Source: JANWHV01 sp035534995 (GTDB lineage: Bacteria > Chloroflexota > UBA5177 > JANWHV01). From it: DNA of 64,000 nt. This document shows, one piece after another, positions 17,094 to 23,872 of the stretch (positions are counted from its first letter, which is position 1; the number at the start of each line of letters is the position of its first letter). The position numbers and the translations under genes are program-made. The notes beneath the pieces are model-generated. The model ran no database searches. It was not told the DNA's origin and saw only the letters and a list, made by a program, of their open reading frames with translations. The stretch is taken from contig DATLQX010000150.1 of the NCBI GenBank assembly GCA_035534995.1, positions 1 to 64,000 on the forward strand. The letters are read 5' to 3'.

Positions 17094-17897
17094 ATGATCA
17101 TTCGGAGAGTGGACGGAGAACTGGTGATCGCCAGACAAACCGATCACATGGCCCAGGTGGCACGGATGGCGGAGCGCTGGGGCAACACCCGCTTTCCCGC
17201 GCCGGAACATCGCGAGGAAACGATCCGGGCCGCCGGTCTGCATGATTGTGGCTGGCGGCTATGGGAAGATGCCCCTACCTTGTTCCCCGAAACCGGGCGA
17301 CCACGTAACTTCACCGAGATAGAGCGTCCCATCCATGCCGCCTTCTATCGCGCGGGAGTGGAGAGCGCGGTGGGGGTAGACCCATACACCGGGCTTTTGG
17401 CTAGTCTCCACGCCAGCGTGCTCTGCGCGGGGGTCGAGGGTTGGGATCTTGAGTTGCTCACCCCGCCGGAAAACCCGGATCGGACCGCCATCGAGCGAGA
17501 GTTTATCGAGCAGCAGACGAGCCTGCAAGGCCGATTGCGATCCATGTTGGCCCTTGAAGCCCGCTATGCGGCTTCCATGGCTCCTGACCGGCTCTGGCCG
17601 GCCTATTTGCGCCTCAGAGCCTGGGATCGGCTCTCACTCTACTTCCTATCTCGGGGTCTCGGTGAGGGCGAGATCGATCACATCCCCGAAAACGACGGTG
17701 AAACCACTCTCGTTTTGCGGCAAACTGGTCAACGTTCGGCCATCGCCACGCCGTGGCCTTTCGGCCTCCCGGAGGTAACCTTTCCCGTCGTGGTCGCCCG
17801 CGTGCCGGATCGCCGGTACGAGGATGGGATGGAGTTTCTTTCTACTCTGGTACACGCCCAGCATGAGGTCTGGGACTACTCGCTGGCTCAGGGCTAA
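17094..17897 (+). CDS. DUF3891 family protein
   Basis: A 267-aa protein matching DUF3891, an uncharacterised family. The N-terminus IIRRVDGELVIARQTDHMAQ and the LHDCGWRLWED motif resemble an HD-like arrangement of His and Asp (His-Asp at about 47-48), but I cannot assign a reaction. No signal peptide or membrane segment is visible, so it is probably cytoplasmic. The start at 17094 has GGGAGGGAG upstream, inside a small hairpin. It is followed 5 nt later by the HipA-like gene, so the three genes up to 19052 probably form one unit. Confidence 0.8.
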   Translation: MIIRRVDGELVIARQTDHMAQVARMAERWGNTRFPAPEHREETIRAAGLHDCGWRLWEDAPTLFPETGRPRNFTEIERPIHAAFYRAGVESAVGVDPYTGLLASLHASVLCAGVEGWDLELLTPPENPDRTAIEREFIEQQTSLQGRLRSMLALEARYAASMAPDRLWPAYLRLRAWDRLSLYFLSRGLGEGEIDHIPENDGETTLVLRQTGQRSAIATPWPFGLPEVTFPVVVARVPDRRYEDGMEFLSTLVHAQHEVWDYSLAQG

Positions 17898-17902
17898 GCG
17901 CC

Positions 17903-18682
17903 ATGCTGAGAACCGTGCTGGCCACCCGCTACGTGACGCCCCTACGCGAGGGCGGATCGCTGCCGGCGATCATCGAGGCGGACGACGATGGCACCTACGT
18001 CCTCAAGTTCCGTGGGGCGGGCCAGGGTCAACGGGCCCTGATCGCCGAGCTGGTGGCGGGCGAGATCGGGCGGGCTCTTGGGCTGCTGGTCCCCGAGATA
18101 GTGCTGGTAGAGCTGGATCCGGTGCTGGCGCGCTCGGAACCTGATCCCGAGATCCAAGCCCTGATCGAGGCCAGCGGCGGCTTGAACCTGGCCCTTGATT
18201 ACTTACCGGGATCGATTGGCTTCGATCCCCTGCTCGCCCCGCCCCCGGATCCTGATCTGGCGGCGGCGGTAGTCTGGTTTGATGCCTACGTGACCAACGT
18301 GGACCGCACGATCAAGAACCCGAATCTCCTGCTGTGGCACACGAAGGTGTGGCTCATCGATCACGGGGCCAGCCTGTTCTTTCATCACAGTTGGGATAAC
18401 TACCTTCAACGCAGCCGCGCCCCATTCCCCAGAATCAAGGATCATGTACTGCTGCCCACCGCCGCGAGTATCGAGAAGGTCGATGCTCACCTGGCGCGCC
18501 TGCTTCCGCGCGAGAAGCTAGAGGAGATCGTGGCCGCTATTCCCGAGACTTGGTTGGGTGACGAGCCGCTGTTTGCCGGCATTGGCGAGCATCGCGATGC
18601 GTACCTGACTTACCTGGTAGGCAGACTGGACGCGCCGCGCGCGTTCGCGGAGGATGCGGAACATGCGCGCGAACAACTTTGA
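17903..18682 (+). CDS. HipA-like kinase-fold protein
   Basis: A 259-aa protein resembling the stand-alone HipA-type kinase family. Near the N-terminus it has YVLKFRGAGQGQRALIAELV, with a Lys and Gly-rich turn like an ATP-binding loop. The core has DAYVTNVDRTIKNPNLLL and WLIDHGASLFFHH, which match the catalytic Asp/Asn and the DxG-like metal motif. It lacks the N-terminal subdomain of toxin HipA and no HipB-type antitoxin gene is adjacent, so toxin activity is not supported. The stop overlaps the DUF3037 gene. Substrate is unknown. Confidence 0.75.
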   Translation: MLRTVLATRYVTPLREGGSLPAIIEADDDGTYVLKFRGAGQGQRALIAELVAGEIGRALGLLVPEIVLVELDPVLARSEPDPEIQALIEASGGLNLALDYLPGSIGFDPLLAPPPDPDLAAAVVWFDAYVTNVDRTIKNPNLLLWHTKVWLIDHGASLFFHHSWDNYLQRSRAPFPRIKDHVLLPTAASIEKVDAHLARLLPREKLEEIVAAIPETWLGDEPLFAGIGEHRDAYLTYLVGRLDAPRAFAEDAEHAREQL

Positions 18683-19052
18683 CTACGCGGTCATTCGCGT
18701 CATACCGCGGGTGGACCGAGGGGAGTTCTTGAACGCGGGCGTGATCCTGTTCTGCCGACCCCAACGGTTCCTGGCGGCGGTGGTAGAACTGGACGAAGCC
18801 CGGCTGGCCGCGCTCGCGCCCGGTGCCGACCTGGTGGAAATACAGCGGCACCTCGACCTGATCCCGGCGATCTGTCGTGGAGGGGCCGGTTCCGGTCCAA
18901 TCGGTGCCCTGAGCCAGGCTGAGCGCTTTCACTGGCTCGTCTCACCGCGCAGCAGCGTAATCCAGACCTCGCCGGTGCACTGTGGCCTGGCGGACGACCT
19001 GGAGGCGGCGTTGCGAGATGTGGTGGCCCGGCTGGTGGTGGTCGGTGCATAG
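18663..19052 (+). CDS. DUF3037 family protein
   Basis: A 129-aa protein of the DUF3037 family. The N-terminus FDYAVIRVIPRVDRGEFLNA followed by GVILFC is typical. The family is recurrently found next to a HipA-like gene, as here, but its role is not known. The ATG at 18663 is preferred over ATG 18654 because GGAGG at 18649-18653 is then 9 nt upstream. It overlaps the preceding gene by 20 nt, strong evidence for co-translation. A terminator-like hairpin follows at 19056. Confidence 0.8.
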   Translation: MRANNFDYAVIRVIPRVDRGEFLNAGVILFCRPQRFLAAVVELDEARLAALAPGADLVEIQRHLDLIPAICRGGAGSGPIGALSQAERFHWLVSPRSSVIQTSPVHCGLADDLEAALRDVVARLVVVGA

Positions 19053-19055
19053 GGA

Positions 19056-19090
19056 GCGGAGGTGCCCGTGAACTCCGCGGGCGCCTCCGC
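19056..19090. terminator. GC-rich hairpin between convergent genes
   Basis: A 13-bp stem with one G-U type mismatch (arms 19056-19068 and 19078-19090, beginning GCGGAGG and ending CCTCCGC) with a 9-nt loop. It lies between the forward DUF3037 gene and the reverse secreted-protein gene, a good position for a bidirectional terminator. No T-run follows. Confidence 0.55.
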
Positions 19091-19107
19091 TGCTCTGGCC
19101 GCGCCTC

Positions 19108-19656
19108 CTAGCCGAGGATGTTCATACTTTGCAGCATGGTAGTCGCGGCGGTCAACTCCGCCGGGTGGGTGGGGCCGCCCTTCGGCGTGCCGGCAACCAC
19201 GGCGGTCATCAGGTAGAGCTTGTGGCCATGGCGGGCAGTCAACACCATGAGGCTCAATTCCTCCCCGGTCGACGCTTTTTCAAAGGCCTGTGACGCCTCG
19301 AAGGCAATGCCGTGAATCTTTATCGCCTTGTAGGTTGGCGTGGTGACCATTTTCCCGCCACCTTTTAGGCCACCGAGATCGATTGCCTGCAATGAGACCG
19401 AGGGATGCGAGTCCGCGATTGCCACTACCCCGACGTACGCCTCGCCATCCGATGACTGCACGCTAAAGTCCGTGCCATCCTTATGGCTGTGGTCCGCCGT
19501 CCAGGCCAAGGGGTAGCTGATCGTATACCGCGAGGCTTTATTATGATACTGAGACCATCCCGAGGCGGCATGGCTCGCCTGCGTGGCCACGAGCATGCAC
19601 GGCGCGGCGAGCGCGCATCCAGCCAGAATACGCAGTCGGCGGCGTACGGACATCAT
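19108..19656 (-). CDS. Secreted protein with PsbP-like domain
   Basis: A 182-aa exported protein. The N-terminus MMSVRRRLRILAGCALAAP is a classic signal peptide (positive end, hydrophobic core), with a probable cleavage near ATQASHA-A. The mature part has YTISYPLAWTADHSH, the usual opening of PsbP/MOG1-like domains in many bacterial lipoproteins and secreted proteins, and ends in a helix TAATTMLQSMNI. Function is unknown. ATG 19656 is chosen over GTG 19665 because AAGGAAGG is then 8 nt upstream. Confidence 0.65.
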   Translation of the reverse strand: MMSVRRRLRILAGCALAAPCMLVATQASHAASGWSQYHNKASRYTISYPLAWTADHSHKDGTDFSVQSSDGEAYVGVVAIADSHPSVSLQAIDLGGLKGGGKMVTTPTYKAIKIHGIAFEASQAFEKASTGEELSLMVLTARHGHKLYLMTAVVAGTPKGGPTHPAELTAATTMLQSMNILG

Positions 19657-19695
19657 GGATTTCACCTTCCTTGAACAGGGTCATTACACGGGGTA

Positions 19696-19723
19696 CCCGC
19701 CTGGTTATATCCGATCAGGCGGG
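19696..19723 (-). terminator. Hairpin after the 85-aa protein gene
   Basis: CCCGCCTG (19696-19703) and CAGGCGGG (19716-19723) form a perfect 8-bp stem with a 12-nt loop. It lies between the reverse 85-aa gene and the reverse secreted-protein gene, consistent with a terminator or attenuator, but without a clear U-run. Confidence 0.45.
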
Positions 19724-19768
19724 AACTCGCTACCACCCATTCGTGTGACCGTGTCCAGCGCGGGGCCC

Positions 19769-20026
19769 CTACTCGGAGGCGGTAAACTCATGCTCAAGTG
19801 CTGATCTTACCGCGTCTTTCGTCCCAAGCGGGATTCCAAGGACGAGGGTATCGGCGGAGGTGATGGCATCGCCGCGTTGGCTGAAGACGGTGAAGTGCCC
19901 ATCTCGGTGAAGCTCCACCACCCGTTGGATGAACGGTAGCTCCGCAAGGTCATCCTGAACCACATCCTCGAAGTCGCTTGATGCGAGAAATGCGTCCAGG
20001 GCGCCGCGAAAGTCGCTGTTAGGCAT
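19769..20026 (-). CDS. Hypothetical protein, 85 aa
   Basis: A small acidic protein that I do not recognise. It begins MPNSDFRGALDAFLAS, has an acidic stretch DFEDVVQDDLAELPF and a probable beta-rich C-terminal half (GHFTVFSQRGDAIT). No membrane segment or signal peptide. Its reality is supported by a strong Shine-Dalgarno on the minus strand (AGAGGAGG about 7 nt before ATG 20026), and by a hairpin downstream. The frame is open upstream to 20104, but no other start has comparable support. Confidence 0.6.
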   Translation of the reverse strand: MPNSDFRGALDAFLASSDFEDVVQDDLAELPFIQRVVELHRDGHFTVFSQRGDAITSADTLVLGIPLGTKDAVRSALEHEFTASE

Positions 20027-20117
20027 GGTTTCCTCCTCTTGCCTGGGCAATCCACCTGAGCACGCCTCGCTGTGTACAGTGAAGCTGACTGTGTTCTTTC
20101 CCAAGATACGTCATTGG

Positions 20118-20141
20118 CGAATCAGTCCGATCCGTCCGATC
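20118..20141. repeat. GATCGGTCCGATC-type intergenic repeat, copy 3
   Basis: CGAATCAGTCCGATC directly followed by CGTCCGATC gives tandem TCCGATC units, related to the arrays at 461-507 and 10143-10180. This copy is less palindromic. The surrounding region 20027-20260 holds no gene that I can support. Confidence 0.55.
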
Positions 20142-20260
20142 TTCACATAACCAACATTATCGGAAGTTGAATCGTGGGCTGCCGTCAGCCCGCCAGGCAT
20201 TTGGACGCGCTACCCGCACTCTCGGCCCGCGATTGAGGATGGCCTACCGTGGAGAATGTG

Positions 20261-21181
20261 TCAGGCCGCGGCGGTCGAAGCCTTTACCGGTGGGCGCTCG
20301 GTCCCCGAACCTTGGTAGGCCGGCGGGCCGTAGCGTAAACGCTGAAGCTGGTTGAGGACGCGGTGCAAGGAGTGATGCCCACTGGCCCGCCAGGCCATGA
20401 GGAGCGCGCACAGCAAGGCAATCAGCACCACGACCTCAGCTCCCAGGGCATCACTGAGGAAGTGGTTGCCGGTCACGACCACGGTGGTCAGCATCACAAG
20501 CGGATAGATCAACCCAAGGACACGCATGATCCATGAACGAGAGGCCCAAAACAGGGTCACGCCCACGATGGTGGCCCAGGCGACGTGCACGCTCGGCATG
20601 GCGGCGTATTCATTGAAACTGAACGAGACCCCCAAGCCTCCCTTGCCGAAAATAGGATCCAGCATGTGGATCGGCCTGTATAAACGCGGCGGCGCCAAGG
20701 GGAAGGCCTCGTACAGGGCCACGGCCAGCAAGTTGGTAATGAGGAACACGTTCCGCACGAAGGTAAACAGCCCCCGGCGATAAAAGAATACCCAAAGCGC
20801 GAAGAAGATTGTAAACAAGATATGGCCCTGGCCGTAGAGAGCATCGGCAACCGGGCGCACTTGCTGCCAGCCTATTGCCTGCCCGAGGATCGTGTGGGTG
20901 TGGGTGAAAAAACTCTGGATGCCCGGCTCGATCCAGAAGCCATGGGCCATTTCAAAGCGCATGACCTCTCCGGCATGGACCACGCCGCTAGGTTCGTTGC
21001 CAAGAGGGTGCAGGGCATGGATGAAGTCGTCGCTCAGTTCCACCCCGGCAACGAGACCGACCTGGCCAATTAAATACAGCCAATCACGCCAGGTGGAGCG
21101 CCGTATGGGCTCCGGCAGGTGACATTCCGTACGATGACGGATGAGGCTGGAAACTCCAGCGGTCCGCTTCAAGGATACCAT
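20261..21181 (-). CDS. PAP2-superfamily membrane enzyme (Aur1/IPC-synthase-like)
   Basis: A 306-aa polytopic protein with about six transmembrane segments. The PAP2-type phosphatase motifs are visible: MPSVHVAWA (motif with catalytic His) and GNHFLSDALGAEV (second His and Asp), spaced as in the PAP2_3 group that includes inositolphosphotransferases. FPLAPPRLY before the first motif is typical of that group. It probably acts on a lipid phosphate or transfers a phospho-head group at the membrane. The start is ATG 21181. It is divergent from the MarR gene; a -10/-35 pair is at 21200-21227. Confidence 0.8.
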   Translation of the reverse strand: MVSLKRTAGVSSLIRHRTECHLPEPIRRSTWRDWLYLIGQVGLVAGVELSDDFIHALHPLGNEPSGVVHAGEVMRFEMAHGFWIEPGIQSFFTHTHTILGQAIGWQQVRPVADALYGQGHILFTIFFALWVFFYRRGLFTFVRNVFLITNLLAVALYEAFPLAPPRLYRPIHMLDPIFGKGGLGVSFSFNEYAAMPSVHVAWATIVGVTLFWASRSWIMRVLGLIYPLVMLTTVVVTGNHFLSDALGAEVVVLIALLCALLMAWRASGHHSLHRVLNQLQRLRYGPPAYQGSGTERPPVKASTAAA

Positions 21182-21199
21182 TACTTACGCCCTTATCGC

Positions 21200-21227
21200 A
21201 GTATATGTACACCCTCGATGATGTTGA
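21200..21227 (-). promoter_or_regulatory. Probable promoter of the PAP2-like gene
   Basis: On the minus strand, TCAACA (21222-21227) and TATACT (21200-21205) are 16 bp apart, matching 4/6 and 5/6 of the sigma-70 consensus. The sequence TACACCC at 21208-21214 inside it also occurs in the MarR operator at 21392-21398. Confidence 0.45.
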
Positions 21228-21384
21228 GCATAAATGCCATGCCGGCGGTGTTCGGGCGGCACCCCGCCCTCCCTGCCCCCGCCATGTTCGACCCTATCTA
21301 CCGACAAGTATACTCCGCCCGCTGGCAATCCGAAAATCGCCGGACCTCGCGCCAGGGGCACGTTCGAGGATTCCTAATCCTGTA

Positions 21385-21425
21385 TTGACCATACACCCAG
21401 ATACCTTTATAATCAAGGTGTATGG
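21385..21425 (+). promoter_or_regulatory. MarR gene promoter with overlapping inverted-repeat operator
   Basis: TTGACC (21385-21390), a 17-bp spacer and a perfect TATAAT (21408-21413) form a near-consensus promoter. CCATACACC (21389-21397) and GGTGTATGG (21417-21425) are exact inverted repeats flanking the -10, and ACCTT/AAGGT (21403-21407 and 21415-21419) is nested inside. The predicted start site is near 21420. This arrangement fits autorepression by the MarR protein encoded just downstream. Confidence 0.75.
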
Positions 21426-21441
21426 AGTAAGATTTGTTACG

Positions 21442-21930
21442 GTGACTGATAATTCCAGGATGGCTGTTCTCACGGGGCAAACGCGCGGCGAACTGGTGGA
21501 GCGTTTCGTCTCCCTGCGCCCCAGGTTTAATCGTTGCCTGATCACCAAGGTGCTGCCACCCGACCTGCAAGCCGAAGTACGGTCCATTACCATTCATCAA
21601 CTTGAGGCCCTGGATCGGCTTTATCCCCATGGTCTGACCATGGGCGCCCTGGCCCGTGCCCTGGAGATCACCGATGGAAGCGCGGCCGTCCTGTCTGACC
21701 GGCTGGTCAAGCAAGGTCTGGCGATCCGCCGTCCCGATGTCCGGGATCGCCGCGTAGTGTGGCTTGAACCGAGTGAGCACGCCCTGGCCTTGGTCCAGCG
21801 TTTTCGCGCCGTGGAGCGAGAGACCCTGGAATTCAATCTGCGAGTTCTTGACGATCAGGAATTGAGCACCCTCATCGAATTGATCGAAAAAGTCGCGACC
21901 CGATTTCCGCGATCGGAGTGTTCTCGGTAA
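21442..21930 (+). CDS. MarR-family transcriptional regulator
   Basis: A 162-aa winged-helix regulator. The DNA-binding part has HQLEALDRLYPHGLTMGALA then ALEITDGSAAVLSDRLVKQG and the wing RRPDVRDRRVVWLEPSEHA, typical of MarR proteins, with terminal helices for dimerisation. Because the promoter predicts transcription from about 21420, the start must be GTG 21442 or ATG 21460; GTG 21442 is chosen because GGAG at 21424-21427 lies upstream, though at long spacing. It probably controls itself and perhaps the divergent PAP2-like gene. No ligand can be inferred. Confidence 0.82.
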   Translation: MTDNSRMAVLTGQTRGELVERFVSLRPRFNRCLITKVLPPDLQAEVRSITIHQLEALDRLYPHGLTMGALARALEITDGSAAVLSDRLVKQGLAIRRPDVRDRRVVWLEPSEHALALVQRFRAVERETLEFNLRVLDDQELSTLIELIEKVATRFPRSECSR

Positions 21931-21999
21931 GAGGTTCCACGCCCGCGATCCGTCTACCCGAACTTCCACTAGGCGCCGTGTCCTGCTACCATTTCGCGG

Positions 22000-23538
22000 G
22001 TGCCATCACCTGTTCTCTCCCCCGCCTTTAGTGAGCGAGCCGTGCCGCGCGGCAACCGCTCACTGGTACTTTGGCTGAGCCTGTTTGTGTTCCTCCTGTA
22101 CCTTCTGAGTGCTGGGAGTAACTTCGCCAGTGGTGACTCACTATCCGAACTGCGGGTAAGCCAAAGCCTGGTCAATCATGGAGGATTCGATGTACCCATC
22201 GTCGCTCCTCACACTACGTGCGCGGGTTGGGGTTGTCGGGGGCTGAACGGCCGCTACTTCGCCAGCCACGGGATCGGGTTCTCGCTCTTTCTCCTACCGT
22301 TCTATGGTCTGGCCCGGGCGGTGATGGACCTAGTTCCCTCCCCTCGCTGCGCGACCTGGGATTCCTGTCTACCCATTCATCTGATCAGTTGGAGCAATTG
22401 CCTGCTCGCCGCGTTGACCGTGACACTGTTATGTAGCCTCTGCCTGGACCTCGGCTACCGCCGGCGACGGGCTGTATTTGTGGCCTTGCTTTATGGTTTC
22501 GGCACCCTCGCCTGGCCATATGCTCGCTTTGCCTTCGATGTGACGCCCACGGCGCTGCTGCTCCTGGCCTGCTTCCGCCAGGCGCTACTGGGCGCCGAGA
22601 CGTTAAGTGGTACCCGGAGGTGGTGGTACGCGGGAATCCTCGCCGCCCTCGCGGTTCTGGTTCGTTTGCCTACCATACTGGCGCTGGTGCCGGTGGCCGT
22701 ATGGGCGGTGCTGGCGCTCTCCGATCGTCCCGCCACTCGCCGGCGCCGCCTGGTGGCGTTTTCGCTGCCCGTCGCGGCCTCCCTGGCGTTTTCAGCCTGG
22801 TACAACCTGGTCCGATTTGGCGACATCCTCAACGACGGGCATGCCGCGAACGCCGCCGACCACCTGCTGCTGCATCCCTGGGTGGGTGTTTTCGGCATGA
22901 CTCTCAGTCCCGGAAAGGGCCTCCTATGGTATAGTCCCACTCTTCTCTTCGCGCTGGTCGCCCTACCGCGTTTCCATGCCCGGCATAGGGAGCCGGCCCG
23001 TGTGGCCCTCGCGATGGCGTTGCTCTCGCTTGTTCCCTATCTCTTCGTACCCGACTGGTATGGAGGCGATGCTTGGGGCCCACGCTTTGTGCTCCCAGTC
23101 CTGCCGCTCCTCATGCTGCCCGCCGTGGAGTGTCCACCCATCCTCCTGGCGACCTGGCGGCGGAGCGTGGCAGCTGCCCTGATCATCCTCTGGTCGCTCA
23201 TCATGCAAGCCAGCGGCCAGTTGGTGAGTTATCCCTTGCGGCTGAGGGCGGCGGCGCGGGCGGGTATCTCGCCGACCCAACTGGCCTGGGATCCCCGTCA
23301 CTCGCCAGTTCTGGACCAGCTTGGCACCCTGATCACCTATATCGTGCATCCCGGCTGGGCGGCCATGTCGACGGCGCGGGCTCAATCGTTTGATGTGTGG
23401 TGGCTTAACCTATGGCGTAACGACGGGCTACCCCGGATGCCGGTCCTCATGGCCGCCCTGGTGGTTCTGGCGCTTGCTCTCCCCACCGGAAGCCGCCTGG
23501 CTCGTGAGGTACGCCGGCCAGCCGACCATGGACCTTAA
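22000..23538 (+). CDS. Polytopic membrane glycosyltransferase-like protein (PMT/ArnT type)
   Basis: A 512-aa protein with about ten or more hydrophobic helices separated by short loops. Following the first helix is ASGDSLSELRVSQSLV, with an acidic residue in the first extracytoplasmic loop as in GT39/ArnT-like GT-C enzymes. Later features are FASHGIGFSLFLLP and VPDWYGGDAWGPRFVLPVLP, common in bacterial dolichyl-phosphate-mannose mannosyltransferase-like proteins. Substrate is unknown; it would transfer a sugar from a lipid-linked donor. The GTG at 22000 lacks a strong Shine-Dalgarno and GTG 22039 is an alternative. It stands alone after the MarR gene. Confidence 0.65.
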   Translation: MPSPVLSPAFSERAVPRGNRSLVLWLSLFVFLLYLLSAGSNFASGDSLSELRVSQSLVNHGGFDVPIVAPHTTCAGWGCRGLNGRYFASHGIGFSLFLLPFYGLARAVMDLVPSPRCATWDSCLPIHLISWSNCLLAALTVTLLCSLCLDLGYRRRRAVFVALLYGFGTLAWPYARFAFDVTPTALLLLACFRQALLGAETLSGTRRWWYAGILAALAVLVRLPTILALVPVAVWAVLALSDRPATRRRRLVAFSLPVAASLAFSAWYNLVRFGDILNDGHAANAADHLLLHPWVGVFGMTLSPGKGLLWYSPTLLFALVALPRFHARHREPARVALAMALLSLVPYLFVPDWYGGDAWGPRFVLPVLPLLMLPAVECPPILLATWRRSVAAALIILWSLIMQASGQLVSYPLRLRAAARAGISPTQLAWDPRHSPVLDQLGTLITYIVHPGWAAMSTARAQSFDVWWLNLWRNDGLPRMPVLMAALVVLALALPTGSRLAREVRRPADHGP

Positions 23539-23872
23539 GTAGAGGCATTTTGCCGGCCTGATCCGCCGCGACAAGGGAACGGTGCACGAGCCGCTTGCCA
23601 AAGAGCCTTCTGGCACGGTATTCTTGCGAACGTCGTGTGGCTGCGTCCAGCGAATGCCGGCACCGTGCGTTTCACAGAGTTTGTGAACGGAATGAGGCCC
23701 GCATCGCCAAGCAAAAGCCCGCTTGACCAGGGCCGGCGCCCTGAACCAAATGCCAGGTTTACGTTATGACAAGTTTCTAGATACGCGAATGACCGGCGCT
23801 GGCCGGCCATTCGCGTATCTAGGGCCAGCAGCCGGTCAATGCTGATCGGCGGTGGGGGAGGCAGACGGACAG
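23539..23872. other. Intergenic region without a supported gene
   Basis: I see no credible gene here. Open frames on both strands lack recognisable motifs or ribosome-binding sites. The only strong signal is the long hairpin at 23777-23822. Confidence 0.5.
23777..23822. other. 21-bp near-perfect hairpin upstream of hppA
   Basis: The arms 23777-23797 and 23802-23822 are complementary over 21 bp with one mismatch and a 4-nt loop (GCTG). The arms start CTAGATACGCGAATG and end CATTCGCGTATCTAG. There is no T-run. It is 50 nt before the hppA start, so it would lie in the hppA leader or act on the 3' end of the upstream gene. Confidence 0.75.

Noticed and set aside
17903..18682. HipA-type toxin of a toxin-antitoxin module
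   Set aside because: The N-terminal toxin subdomain and an adjacent HipB-type DNA-binding antitoxin are missing, so I call it HipA-like only.
23777..23822. dif site for Xer recombination
   Set aside because: dif has two 11-bp half sites around a 6-bp centre; this is a 21-bp stem with a 4-nt loop.
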